A DNA stretch of 64,000 nucleotides from JBFWYO01 sp050186335 (GTDB taxonomy: Bacteria; Pseudomonadota; Alphaproteobacteria; Bin65). The stretch's first letter is position 1. Each line of letters begins with the position of its first letter. This document shows positions 24,932 to 33,495 of the stretch, in pieces. The position numbers and the translations under genes were made by a program. Location of the stretch: assembly GCA_050186335.1 (NCBI GenBank), contig JBFWYO010000009.1, positions 1 through 64,000 of the forward strand. Direction: 5' to 3'. Below the pieces are notes generated by a model. The model saw only the letters and a program-made list of their open reading frames with translations, was not told the origin of the DNA and did no database searches.

Positions 24932-26107
24932 CTAGTCGCGCGCCACGCACATGGCAATGCCCATGCCGCCGCCGATGCACAAAGTGGCGAGGCCCTTCTT
25001 AGCGTCGCGCTTCTGCATCTCGTGCAGCAGCGTGACCAGCACGCGGGCGCCCGACGCGCCGATCGGATGGCCGATGGCGATCGCGCCGCCGTTGACGTTG
25101 ACCTTGCTGGTGTCCCAGCCGAGATCCTTGTTGACCGCGCAGGCCTGCGCCGCGAACGCCTCGTTGGCTTCGATCAGATCGAGATCGCCGGCGCTCCAAC
25201 CGGCCTTTTTCAGCGCCGCGCGCGACGCGGGAATCGGACCACTGCCCATGATTGCGGGATCCACGCCGGCCGTCGCCCACGAGACGATGCGCGCGAGCGG
25301 CTTGATGCCGCGTTTCTTGGCTTCGTCGGCGCTCATCAGCACCAATGCGGCGGCACCGTCGTTGATGCCCGACGCATTCGCCGCGGTCACTGTGCCGTCC
25401 TTCTGGAACGCCGGCCGCAGGCCCTTGATCGAGTCGAGCGTGGTGCCGTGCTTCGGATGCTCGTCGGTATCGACGACGACATCGCCCTTGCGGGTCTTGA
25501 TCGTCACCGGCGCGATCTCGTCCTTGAATCTGCCGGCCTTCTGCGCGGCCTCCGCCTTGTTCTGCGAGGCGACGGCGAACTTATCCTGCTCTTCGCGGGT
25601 GATCTGCCAGCGCTGCGCCACGTTCTCGGCGGTATTGCCCATATGATAGCCGTTGAACGCGTCCCACAGCCCATCCTTGATCATGGTGTCGACCATCTGC
25701 GCGTCGCCCATCTTGGTGCCGTTGCGCAGGTTCATCGCATGCGGCGCCTGGCTCATGCTTTCCTGGCCGCCGGCGACGACGATCTTGCAGTCGCCGACTT
25801 TGATCGATTGGAATGCCAGCGCCACGGTGCGCAGGCCGGAGCCGCACAGTTGATTGATGCCATACGCGGTTTTCTCGACCGGAATGCCGGCGGCGACCGC
25901 GGCCTGGCGCGCCGGGTTCTGCCCCTGCGCGGCCTGCAGGATCTGCCCCATGATGACTTCGTCGACATCCGCCGCATCGACCTTGGCGCGTTTGAGCGCT
26001 TCCTTGATGGCAACGGTGCCGAGCACATGCGCCGGCACGCTCGACAAGGCGCCGTTGAACGCGCCGACAGGCGTGCGCGCAGCGCCGGCGATGACGATAT
26101 CGGTCAT
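24932..26107 (-). CDS. phbA: acetyl-CoA C-acetyltransferase (beta-ketothiolase)
   Basis: Condenses two acetyl-CoA to acetoacetyl-CoA, the first step of PHB synthesis. The 391-residue thiolase has the acyl-accepting Cys in NQLCGSGLR, the C-terminal GHPIGASGAR histidine and CIGGGMGIA cysteine. The ATG at 26107 has a GAGGAGAC ribosome site and gives the standard MTDIVIAGAARTPVGAF. The preceding frame extension is spurious. Confidence 0.95.
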   Translation of the reverse strand: MTDIVIAGAARTPVGAFNGALSSVPAHVLGTVAIKEALKRAKVDAADVDEVIMGQILQAAQGQNPARQAAVAAGIPVEKTAYGINQLCGSGLRTVALAFQSIKVGDCKIVVAGGQESMSQAPHAMNLRNGTKMGDAQMVDTMIKDGLWDAFNGYHMGNTAENVAQRWQITREEQDKFAVASQNKAEAAQKAGRFKDEIAPVTIKTRKGDVVVDTDEHPKHGTTLDSIKGLRPAFQKDGTVTAANASGINDGAAALVLMSADEAKKRGIKPLARIVSWATAGVDPAIMGSGPIPASRAALKKAGWSAGDLDLIEANEAFAAQACAVNKDLGWDTSKVNVNGGAIAIGHPIGASGARVLVTLLHEMQKRDAKKGLATLCIGGGMGIAMCVARD

Positions 26108-26242
26108 GGATGTCTCCTCAGAATGGGGGCCGGCGGCAAAGCGGATGAAATGGGCGGCAGGCACGGCGCCGGCGGGTTTGCTAGATTCAATATAGCTTTT
26201 TTGCAGGTGCGAACAAGCGAGCCCGAAGATCAATAAAATCAA

Positions 26243-27556
26243 TTACTTAGTTCGCGCGCGCAGGCCCGGCTCGGACCGCGCCGCCAACCAAGCGGCGACC
26301 GGCTCGTACACCTCGGCGCGCGCGCGGCTGCCCGCAACCATGCCGATATGGCCGGCCCGCGGCGTGTGTATCCGCGCATCCGGAATACTGGACGCCAGTG
26401 CCATCGCCGACGGCGGCGGGACGATGCGGTCGGCATCCGGCGTGACCACGAATGTCGGCACGCGAACTTCTTCCGGCACGACCGCGCGGCCGCCGACCCG
26501 CCAACTGCCTTTCGCCGTCACGTTGTCGCCATACCAATCGACCAGGCATTCGCGCGCGACCGGTGCGGTCAGCGGGACGCCATCGTTCAACCAGTCCTCG
26601 AGCACCACGAAGTGCTTTGCCTCTTCAGAGTCTTGTTCGAGTTCGGCGAAGCGCTCGAACTTGCGCAGCGCCAGATAAGGATCGAGCGAGGTGAACAGGG
26701 CCTGCAAAGCATCGACTGGCATCTCGCCGAGCGCATCGAAATACGGCAGCCACGCCTTGATGGCATCGGCCACGGAAGCCGCCTGCTTCTCGTTGTGCGC
26801 GTGAAAATCCCATGGCGTCGCAAGCAAAGTCAGTGACGCAATATGCTCCGGATGCGCCAATGCCGCCGGCAACACCAAAAGCCCGCCCATGCAGTAACCG
26901 ACGATATGCACGCGCCCATCGGCGCTGAGCGCGCGGGCGCGCTCGAACGCAGCGTCGAGATAGCGCAGGATGTAGTCGCTCAGATTGAAGGCGCGTTCGG
27001 CCTCGCCCGGTGCGCCCCAATCGAGCAGCAACGGACGCAGCCGCGCGTGCTCGAAGTGCGCCAGAAATTCGACCATGCTGCGCCCTGGCAGCAGATCAAG
27101 CACGTAGGCGCGATTGACCAGCGACGGCACCAGGAGCACGGCGGTGCGATCCGCCGCATCGCCGGCCGGCCCGTAATCCAGCAATCGCGCGGAGCCGCTG
27201 TGCCAGACGGTCGGCGCGCGTGTTTCGGCGCGACGGAACGGATGCCGGCGGTACAGATCGATGCCGCGCAGAAACCGCGTCAGCCGCGCGCGCGCCGCGC
27301 GATCGACGGCTTCACCGAACGCGGCGAGATTTTCGTCGCTGAGGGCGTCGCTCAGGCCGGTCAGGCGGGTGCGGATCGAGTCGCTCAGCCAAACGGGCCT
27401 CGAGGGCGGCAAGGCGGCCTTCCACAGCGGCAAGACGGCGCGCGAGGTCAGCAGCGTCGATGCCGCGATCGCCAGGTGCTGCCCCAACGGGCGCGGCCCC
27501 AGGCGATGCGGCGCCGGACGGCGCGGTTGCGGCGGATCGTTTCGCGCTTGCGACAT
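26243..27556 (-). CDS. phaC: PHA-synthase-like alpha/beta hydrolase
   Basis: A 437-residue alpha/beta-hydrolase of the PhaC superfamily, polymerising 3-hydroxyacyl-CoA. The lipase-like box GYCMGG holds the catalytic Cys222; the Asp is in TPDADRIVPP and the His in RAGHIGMVAGS. VPSLVNRAYVLDLLPG and LLDWGAPG are PhaC landmarks. It is shorter than class I synthases and closer in size to class III. The ATG at 27556 (MSQARNDPPQ) precedes a HRLGPRPL motif that recurs in related proteins. Its first 245 bases overlap, out of frame, the PhaE-like ORF. Neighbours phbA, phbB and phaR support the PHB assignment. Confidence 0.85.
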   Translation of the reverse strand: MSQARNDPPQPRRPAPHRLGPRPLGQHLAIAASTLLTSRAVLPLWKAALPPSRPVWLSDSIRTRLTGLSDALSDENLAAFGEAVDRAARARLTRFLRGIDLYRRHPFRRAETRAPTVWHSGSARLLDYGPAGDAADRTAVLLVPSLVNRAYVLDLLPGRSMVEFLAHFEHARLRPLLLDWGAPGEAERAFNLSDYILRYLDAAFERARALSADGRVHIVGYCMGGLLVLPAALAHPEHIASLTLLATPWDFHAHNEKQAASVADAIKAWLPYFDALGEMPVDALQALFTSLDPYLALRKFERFAELEQDSEEAKHFVVLEDWLNDGVPLTAPVARECLVDWYGDNVTAKGSWRVGGRAVVPEEVRVPTFVVTPDADRIVPPPSAMALASSIPDARIHTPRAGHIGMVAGSRARAEVYEPVAAWLAARSEPGLRARTK

Positions 27557-27794
27557 AGGACTCGAACGGGTTGAGCGAAGCCTTCGCCATTGCCTCGGCC
27601 AAGGCGGCGGGATCGCCGCCGGCCGCATTCATCAGGTTTTGCAGCGCCCCGGGCCACGCCGCAGCGCCTGCCCGCCCAAACATCAAAGCGAATGAATCCG
27701 CCAGTTTCGGATCGGCCGCCAGACCGGCATAGTGGTCCTGCAGCAGCTCCAGATATTGCCGCGCCAGGGCGTCGAAATCGGGGGGCTTGGCCAT
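27312..27794 (-). CDS. small PhaE-like/coiled-coil protein overlapping phaC
   Basis: A 160-residue ORF just upstream of, and overlapping, phaC. Residues 1-75 are well-composed (MAKPPDFDALARQYLELLQDH, then NLMNAAGGDPAALAEAM). An Ala/Pro/Ser linker follows, then a heptad-like helix DLARRLAAVEGRLAALEARL at about 117-136 and a Pro/Arg-rich tail. Class III PHA synthases use a PhaE partner with a C-terminal helix, and this arrangement recalls a very short PhaE, but I do not recognise specific PhaE motifs. The 245-bp out-of-frame overlap with phaC is unusual; see findings. Confidence 0.6.
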   Translation of the reverse strand: MAKPPDFDALARQYLELLQDHYAGLAADPKLADSFALMFGRAGAAAWPGALQNLMNAAGGDPAALAEAMAKASLNPFESYVASAKRSAATAPSGAASPGAAPVGAAPGDRGIDAADLARRLAAVEGRLAALEARLAERLDPHPPDRPERRPQRRKSRRVR

Positions 27795-27957
27795 CGTGAT
27801 TAATTATACGGCGCTGCGGCAAAACTGACCAGGGAAGCCGGGCGTAGCAACCGCAAAAGAGTTCTTGCGCGCTGCAACATTTATCGGGGACAGTATACCC
27901 ATGGTTGATGACATTTAGGTGCATAGGCACCTTTCATCGGACATAGGGAGAGTTCCC
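27795..27957. promoter_or_regulatory. phaC/phaR divergent promoter region with TGC-rich palindromes
   Basis: Three small inverted repeats: CGCAA-N8-TTGCG (27852-27869), TTGC-N5-GCAA (27865-27877) and AGGTGC-ATAG-GCACCT (27917-27932). PhaR of Paracoccus binds TGC-rich CTGC-N3/4-GCAG sites; the second repeat is similar but not identical. An AGGGAGAG ribosome site for phaR lies at 27945-27952. A PhaR operator here is inference. Confidence 0.35.
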
Positions 27958-28572
27958 ATGCCAAATAGCGAACCGGGCAAGGCCCCGCCGGTCATCATCA
28001 AGAAGTACGCGAACCGCCGGCTGTACAACACGGCGACCAGTTCGTACGTGACGCTGGAAGATCTGTGCAAGATGGTGAAGCACGAGCAGGATTTTGTCGT
28101 CTACGACGCCAAGACCGGCGAAGACATCACGCGCTCGGTGCTGACGCAAATTATCGTCGAGGAGGAAGGCAAGGGCACCAATCTTCTGCCGATCGGCTTC
28201 TTGCGCCAATTGATCGCCTATTACGGCGACAGCCTGCAGGGACTGGTGCCGAAATATCTCGATCATTCGATGACCAGCTTCGCCAAGAACCAGGAACAGA
28301 TGCGCAAGTATCTGGCCAATGCGTTCGACGGCATGTTTCCGTTCGGCTCGCTGGAGGATCTCGGCAAGCAGAATATGGCGTTGGTCGAACAGGCAATGAA
28401 GATGTTCAATCCGATGGCCGCCACGCAAACCCGCAAGGACGCGCCGGAAACCAAGGACGCCGCGCCGAGCGACGACAAGAGCAATGCGATGGCGGCGATG
28501 CAGGACAAGATCGACGCGCTGCAGAAGCAGATCGAAGCGCTGGTCGCCCTCGGCACCAAGGGCAAAAGCTAA
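27958..28572 (+). CDS. phaR: polyhydroxyalkanoate synthesis repressor PhaR
   Basis: A 204-residue PHB-granule-sensing repressor. The DNA-binding N-terminal domain IIKKYANRRLYNTATSSYVTLEDL and the accumulation-regulator region DAKTGEDITRSVLTQIIVEEE are diagnostic. The rest is helical with a C-terminal coiled coil (DKIDALQKQIEAL). PhaR represses phasin and its own gene and is released by binding PHB. Divergent from the phaC locus. Confidence 0.95.
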   Translation: MPNSEPGKAPPVIIKKYANRRLYNTATSSYVTLEDLCKMVKHEQDFVVYDAKTGEDITRSVLTQIIVEEEGKGTNLLPIGFLRQLIAYYGDSLQGLVPKYLDHSMTSFAKNQEQMRKYLANAFDGMFPFGSLEDLGKQNMALVEQAMKMFNPMAATQTRKDAPETKDAAPSDDKSNAMAAMQDKIDALQKQIEALVALGTKGKS

Positions 28573-28597
28573 GCGCTCGATTTCACGACGAGAGGGA

Positions 28598-30334
28598 TCA
28601 GCCGCCGACCGCGACTTTCCTGGCCGGAGCCTGTGCGCTGCCCTGCGCACGCCAGGGCGGTTCGATTTGCGGGCGGCCGAAATAATAGCCCTGCATGAAG
28701 TCGATGCCCTGGGTTTTCAGATATTCGGCATCGTCGTTGGATTCCACGCACTCGGCGACGACTTTCATGCGGAACCCTTGCGCCAGCCCGACCAGCGAGC
28801 GCACGAGCACCTGATTGTCCTGGCTGTGCGTGACGTTCTTGATGAACGAGCCGTCGATCTTGACTTCATCGACCGGCAATGCCCGCAGATTGCGGATCGA
28901 CATGTAGCCGCTGCCGAAATCGTCGAGCGCCACGACGCAGCCGAGCGATCGGACCTGGGTGACGAACTCGGCCGTATGCACGAGATCCCGCAAAGCAACA
29001 GTTTCGGTGATCTCGAGGATCAACCGCTCGGCGATCGACCGGCGCGTGCCGACGAGCGCGCGCAATCGCGCGAGCCACTGGGAATCCAGCACCGTGTGCC
29101 CGGACAAGTTGATTGCCAGGCGCACCGTGGAGCATTCCTCGAGATCGCGGACGGCCATTTCCAGCACCAGCCGGTCGACCGGCCGGGCCAGGCCCATCTG
29201 CTCGATGACCGGAATGAACACACCGGCCGGCACGATGACACCCGCCGGATCGACCATGCGCAACAGGCACTCGTAATGCGCCACCTCGCCGGTACCGGCG
29301 ACGACAATCGGCTGATAGGCGAAAATCAACCGACGCTCGCGTACCGCCTCGCGGACCTGCTCGGCAATCGCCACGGTCTCGCGGTGGCTGTTGCGCGACT
29401 GATCGGACGCGATCGACCGCGCAAAGCAGTTGCGGCCGGCATGCTTGGCTTCGACCATCGCGTGCTCGGCGCGCTGCATGCAGTCGGCGGCGGATTCGTT
29501 CGCGTTCGGAAACTCGACGCCGCCGATGGAAACGGTGACGTAGATCGGTCCGCTCGGGGTGTTGACGGGCGCCGCGCGCAGGCGTTCGAAAATCCGATCG
29601 GCAACCGCTTCCAACTCGAACGGCTCGACGTTGTTGACGACCATGCCGAAGCTGTCGCCCGACAGCCGCCCGATGCCGTCGGCGATGGCGGGCGACGCGG
29701 ACAGGCGTTCGCCGATGCTGCGCATGATCGTGTCGCCGGCCGAATAGCCGAACGCGGTATTGATGACCGACATGCGATCGACGCCGATCTGGAAATATGC
29801 GCCGGTCGTGTTGCGCTGTTCGGCGGTGCTCATGCTCTTGTCGAGAACCAGCGCGAGGCGCGCGCGGTTGAGCAGCCCGGTCAGCGGATCGAATTCCGAT
29901 TCGTAGCGCAGCCCGGCGATATCTTCGCGCCGCGCGGTGACGGAACGGATCGTGCCGATCAAACGCCGAGCTTCGCCATCGGCGTCGCGCACCACGGCGC
30001 CGCGCTCGTGCAGCCAGATGCCGGCCTGGGGCTCCAGCCCGCTAGGCACAATTCTGTAGAGGCAGTCGAATGGCACCCCGGTTGCAAGATGCTTGTTGAG
30101 CGCGCGGCGGCGGGCGACCACGTCGTCGGGCGAAATACGGCGCAGAAACTCGGCGGCACTGGTGACCTGCGCGCCGCCGACCAGTGTGGCACGCAATTCG
30201 CTGCTGCCGAGCCAGGCGATCGACTGGCCGGGTAAATCCCAGTCGTACGCAATGTCTCCGGCAGCGTCGACCGCCGCCAAGAGCCGCTGGAATTCGGCAT
30301 CAATTACATTGGCCGTGCGCGCTTGTTTCGCCAC
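28598..30334 (-). CDS. GGDEF/EAL c-di-GMP phosphodiesterase with degenerate GGDEF
   Basis: A 578-residue cytosolic signalling protein: PAS-like sensor (about 10-150), GGDEF domain and EAL domain. The GGDEF signature reads RLSGDSFGMV, so cyclase activity is unlikely. The EAL side keeps the Glu in YECLLRM, NLSGH, EITET, DDFGSGYMS, KIDGSF, AECVES and QGYYFGRP, so phosphodiesterase activity is likely. The GTG at 30334 has GAGGGA 6-9 bases upstream; the longer TTG-initiated frame is less likely. A one-mismatch CtrA-like site, TTAA-N7-TGAA (30386-30400), lies upstream. Confidence 0.88.
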   Translation of the reverse strand: MAKQARTANVIDAEFQRLLAAVDAAGDIAYDWDLPGQSIAWLGSSELRATLVGGAQVTSAAEFLRRISPDDVVARRRALNKHLATGVPFDCLYRIVPSGLEPQAGIWLHERGAVVRDADGEARRLIGTIRSVTARREDIAGLRYESEFDPLTGLLNRARLALVLDKSMSTAEQRNTTGAYFQIGVDRMSVINTAFGYSAGDTIMRSIGERLSASPAIADGIGRLSGDSFGMVVNNVEPFELEAVADRIFERLRAAPVNTPSGPIYVTVSIGGVEFPNANESAADCMQRAEHAMVEAKHAGRNCFARSIASDQSRNSHRETVAIAEQVREAVRERRLIFAYQPIVVAGTGEVAHYECLLRMVDPAGVIVPAGVFIPVIEQMGLARPVDRLVLEMAVRDLEECSTVRLAINLSGHTVLDSQWLARLRALVGTRRSIAERLILEITETVALRDLVHTAEFVTQVRSLGCVVALDDFGSGYMSIRNLRALPVDEVKIDGSFIKNVTHSQDNQVLVRSLVGLAQGFRMKVVAECVESNDDAEYLKTQGIDFMQGYYFGRPQIEPPWRAQGSAQAPARKVAVGG

Positions 30335-30437
30335 GGAAGTCCCTCGGGAGTAGGGTTTCAACGTCTTAACGCTAGGCCGGAAACATTAACTTTTACTGAA
30401 TTGGCGATTTTTCCCGAGCGATTTTTCCCGTTTTAAT

Positions 30438-31760
30438 TCAAGGAGTTTCATGGATAACGCCGGTTAAGATGTCGATCATTTGATCAATCTGCGGGCGCGA
30501 AACGACAAATGGGGGCGAAAGCGCTATGATGTCGCCCGTGGTGCGGATCAGCAGCCCGCGCTCGAAACACTTAACGAACACCTCGTATGCCCGGGCGCCC
30601 GGCTTGCCCGGCCGCGCTTGCAGTTCGATGCCGGCGACCAAGCCGAGATTTCGCACATCGATGACATGCGCGGCGCCGTTGAGGCTGTGCACGCGCTCTT
30701 CCCAATAGGGCGCAAGCTCGGCTACGCGCGCGAACAGGTTTTCTTCCCGGTAGATGTCGAGCGTGGCAAGGCCGGCGGCGCAGGCCAGCGGGTGCGCGGA
30801 ATAGGTATAGCCGTGGAACAGTTCGATCGCCTGTTCCGGCCCCTGCATGAACGTATCGAAGATGCCCTTGCGCACGAACGCCGCCCCCATCGGCACCGCG
30901 GCATTGGTGATGCCTTTGGCCGCGGTCATGATGTCCGGCAGCACGCCGAAATAGTCGGCGGCAAACGGCGCGCCCAGGCGACCGAAGCCGCTGATCACCT
31001 CGTCGAAGATCAGCAGCAAGCCGTGCTTGTCGCAGATTTGGCGCAATTTCTGCAGATAGCCTTTCGGCGGGATCAGCACGCCGGTCGACCCGGCCATCGG
31101 TTCGACGATGACGGCGGCGATCGTCGAGGCGTCGTGCAGGGCGACGATGCGTTCGAGATCGTCGGCCAGATGCGCGCCCCACTCCGGCTGGCCTTTGGTG
31201 AAAGCGTTCTTCTCCAGATTATGCGTGTGCGGCAGATGATCGACGCCGGTCAGCATGCCGCCGAACATCTTGCGGTTGTTGACCATGCCGCCAACCGAAA
31301 TGCCGCCGAAGCCGACGCCGTGGTAGCCGCGTTCGCGACCGATCAAGCGCGTGCGCTGGCCCTGGCCGCGCACATTGTGATAGGCGAGTGCGATCTTGAG
31401 GGCGGTATCGACCGCCTCGGAGCCGGAATTGCAGAAGAACACATGATCGAGATCGCCCGGCAGCATGGCGGACAGGCGCGCGGCGAATTCGAACGCCAAC
31501 GGATGGCCCATCTGGAACGGCGGCGCATAATCCATCTTGCCCGCCTGGGCCGCGATTGCCTGCTTGATTTTCTCCCTTCCGTGGCCGGCGTTGACGCACC
31601 ACAGGCCGGCCGTGCCATCCAGAATCTTGCGCCCGTCGACGCTCGTGTAATGCATGTCTTTCGCTTCGACGAGCAGCCGCGGATTGGCCTTGAACTGGCG
31701 GTTGGCCGTGAACGGCATCCAGAACGGCTCGAGATTGTTGACGGCGACGCTGCTGCTCAT
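30438..31760 (-). CDS. class III omega-aminotransferase (beta-alanine:pyruvate type)
   Basis: A 440-residue class III PLP aminotransferase. NLEPFWMPFTANRQFK at the start and VDGRKILDGTAGLWCVNAGHGR are strongly reminiscent of beta-alanine:pyruvate transaminases. FCNSGSEAVDTALK, the PLP-contacting IFDEVISGFGR and the Schiff-base lysine TAAKGITN follow. It likely feeds malonate semialdehyde metabolism; other omega-amino acids are possible. The open frame runs far upstream, but that part is antisense to the acyl-CoA ligase and is not real. Confidence 0.87.
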   Translation of the reverse strand: MSSSVAVNNLEPFWMPFTANRQFKANPRLLVEAKDMHYTSVDGRKILDGTAGLWCVNAGHGREKIKQAIAAQAGKMDYAPPFQMGHPLAFEFAARLSAMLPGDLDHVFFCNSGSEAVDTALKIALAYHNVRGQGQRTRLIGRERGYHGVGFGGISVGGMVNNRKMFGGMLTGVDHLPHTHNLEKNAFTKGQPEWGAHLADDLERIVALHDASTIAAVIVEPMAGSTGVLIPPKGYLQKLRQICDKHGLLLIFDEVISGFGRLGAPFAADYFGVLPDIMTAAKGITNAAVPMGAAFVRKGIFDTFMQGPEQAIELFHGYTYSAHPLACAAGLATLDIYREENLFARVAELAPYWEERVHSLNGAAHVIDVRNLGLVAGIELQARPGKPGARAYEVFVKCFERGLLIRTTGDIIALSPPFVVSRPQIDQMIDILTGVIHETP

Positions 31761-31877
31761 GACGGCCCTAATTCGATAGATGTTGAACGAATCGATCAAG
31801 CCTAGCACAACGCCCTCCCGGCTTGACAATGCGCTCCCGCCTGGACTGTCATGCGACCCCCCATATAAGGAATGCGC

Positions 31878-33401
31878 ATGAACGCCGAAACCGTCGCCAA
31901 TTTGCTGCAACCGCACACCGGCGCCGCCGCGCTGCTCGCCCCGGACCGCAAGACGCTGAGCTTCGACGCCATGCGCGCCTTGGTGCAGCGCACCGTTGCG
32001 GCGCTCAACGAGGCCGGCATCGGCCGCAACGACCGTGTCGGCATCGTGTTGCCGAACGGCCCGGAAATGGCCGCCGCGTTTGTTGCCATCGGCGCCGGCG
32101 CCACCACCGCCCCGCTCAACCCCGGCTACCGCGCCGACGAGTTCGAGTTTTACCTGAGCGATCTGCACGCCAAGGCCCTGGTGGTACAGGCGGGCGACGC
32201 GACGCCGGCGCGCGATGTCGCGCGGAAACTGTCGATTCCGATCGTCGAATTGGCGCCGCGCGAAGAGGCGGCCGGTGCGTTCGATCTGCACTTGCCGCGC
32301 GGCGCGCCGGCGGCACACGGCGGCATGGCGCAGCCGGACGACATCGCCCTGGTCCTGCACACCTCGGGCACCACGTCGCGGCCGAAGATCGTGCCGCTCA
32401 GCCAGAGCAATATCGCCGCCTCGGCCAGGCACATCCGCGCCACGCTCGCGCTTTCGCCAGCCGACCGCTGTCTCAACATCATGCCGCTGTTTCACATTCA
32501 CGGCTTGATCGCGGCGGTACTTTCGAGCCTGGGCGCGGGCGCGTCGGTCTATTGCACGCCCGGCTTCAACGCGCTGAAATTCTTCCAGTGGTTGGACGAC
32601 GCCAGACCGTCCTGGTACACCGCCGTGCCGACCATGCACCAAGCGATTCTCGCGCGTGCCGCCCGCAATGCGGATTCGATCGCGCGCGCCAAGTTGCGCT
32701 TCATTCGCTCCTCCTCGGCGTCGCTGCCGCCGCAGGTGATGGCGGAGCTCGAAGCGGTATTCAAGGCGCCGGTCATCGAATCCTACGGCATGACCGAGGC
32801 CGCGCATCAGATGGCCTCGAACCCGCTGCCGCCGCGCGCGCGCAAGCCGGGCTCGGTCGGCATCCAGGCCGGGCCCGAGGTGCGCGTGATGGACGAAGCC
32901 GGCACTTTGCTGGCCGCCGGCGCCACCGGCGAAGTCGTGATCCGGGGGCCGAACGTGACGCGCGGCTACGAAAACAATCCGACGGCGAACGCCACCGGCT
33001 TCACCGACGGCTGGTTCCGCACCGGCGACCAGGGCGTGCTCGACGCCGAGGGCTATCTGACCATCACCGGCCGCCTGAAGGAGATCATCAACCGCGGCGG
33101 CGAAAAAATCTCGCCGCGCGAAGTGGACGAAATCCTGCTCGATCACCCGGCCGTGGCGCAGGTGCTGACCTTCGCGATGCCGCACGCCAAGCTGGGCGAA
33201 GACGTGGCCGCGGTCATCGTCCTCAAAGAAGGCGTTGCCGCCACCGAAACCCAACTGCGCGACTATGCCGCCACGCGCCTGGCCGATTTCAAAGTGCCGC
33301 GCAAGATCGTGTTCCTTGCGGAAATTCCCAAAGGTGCGACGGGCAAACTGCAGCGCATCGGCCTGCACGAAAAACTGCGCGCGGAGCTCGGGTTGGGATG
33401 A
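31878..33401 (+). CDS. AMP-dependent acyl-CoA ligase (oxalyl-CoA-ligase-like)
   Basis: A 507-residue ANL-superfamily ligase. Core motifs: LHTSGTTSRPKIVPLS (phosphate loop), YGMTEAAHQM (A5), GWFRTGDQG (A7) and GRLKEIINRGGEKI (A8), with the acceptor Lys in KGATGKLQR. Overall it resembles the oxalate-CoA/medium-chain acyl-CoA ligase branch (Pcs60/AAE3), but substrate is not certain. The ATG at 31878 is chosen because AAGGA (31867-31871) is 6 bases away; it abuts the ATG at 31872. Confidence 0.85.
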   Translation: MNAETVANLLQPHTGAAALLAPDRKTLSFDAMRALVQRTVAALNEAGIGRNDRVGIVLPNGPEMAAAFVAIGAGATTAPLNPGYRADEFEFYLSDLHAKALVVQAGDATPARDVARKLSIPIVELAPREEAAGAFDLHLPRGAPAAHGGMAQPDDIALVLHTSGTTSRPKIVPLSQSNIAASARHIRATLALSPADRCLNIMPLFHIHGLIAAVLSSLGAGASVYCTPGFNALKFFQWLDDARPSWYTAVPTMHQAILARAARNADSIARAKLRFIRSSSASLPPQVMAELEAVFKAPVIESYGMTEAAHQMASNPLPPRARKPGSVGIQAGPEVRVMDEAGTLLAAGATGEVVIRGPNVTRGYENNPTANATGFTDGWFRTGDQGVLDAEGYLTITGRLKEIINRGGEKISPREVDEILLDHPAVAQVLTFAMPHAKLGEDVAAVIVLKEGVAATETQLRDYAATRLADFKVPRKIVFLAEIPKGATGKLQRIGLHEKLRAELGLG

Positions 33402-33443
33402 ATTCATCGACATTCCTTTTTTTCGCTCCCGGTTCTCTTTCTG

Positions 33444-33469
33444 CCCACTCCCCCTCGACGGGGGACGGG
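33444..33469. repeat. G/C palindromic repeat, single unit
   Basis: CCCACTCCCCC-TCGA-CGGGGGACGGG, a near-palindrome related to the units at 14505-14624. It lies in the 94-bp gap between the acyl-CoA ligase and the ketopantoate-reductase-like gene and is followed by GAGAAAAA, so it has no T-tract for plus-strand termination. Confidence 0.6.
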
Positions 33470-33495
33470 AGAAAAACCTCGCCTGAGCGCGCCAA

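Noticed and set aside
28484..30235. 583-codon open frame antisense to the GGDEF/EAL gene
   Set aside because: It covers the real gene completely, with Arg/Ala/Asp-rich composition and no domain; the EAL motifs on the minus strand show which strand codes.
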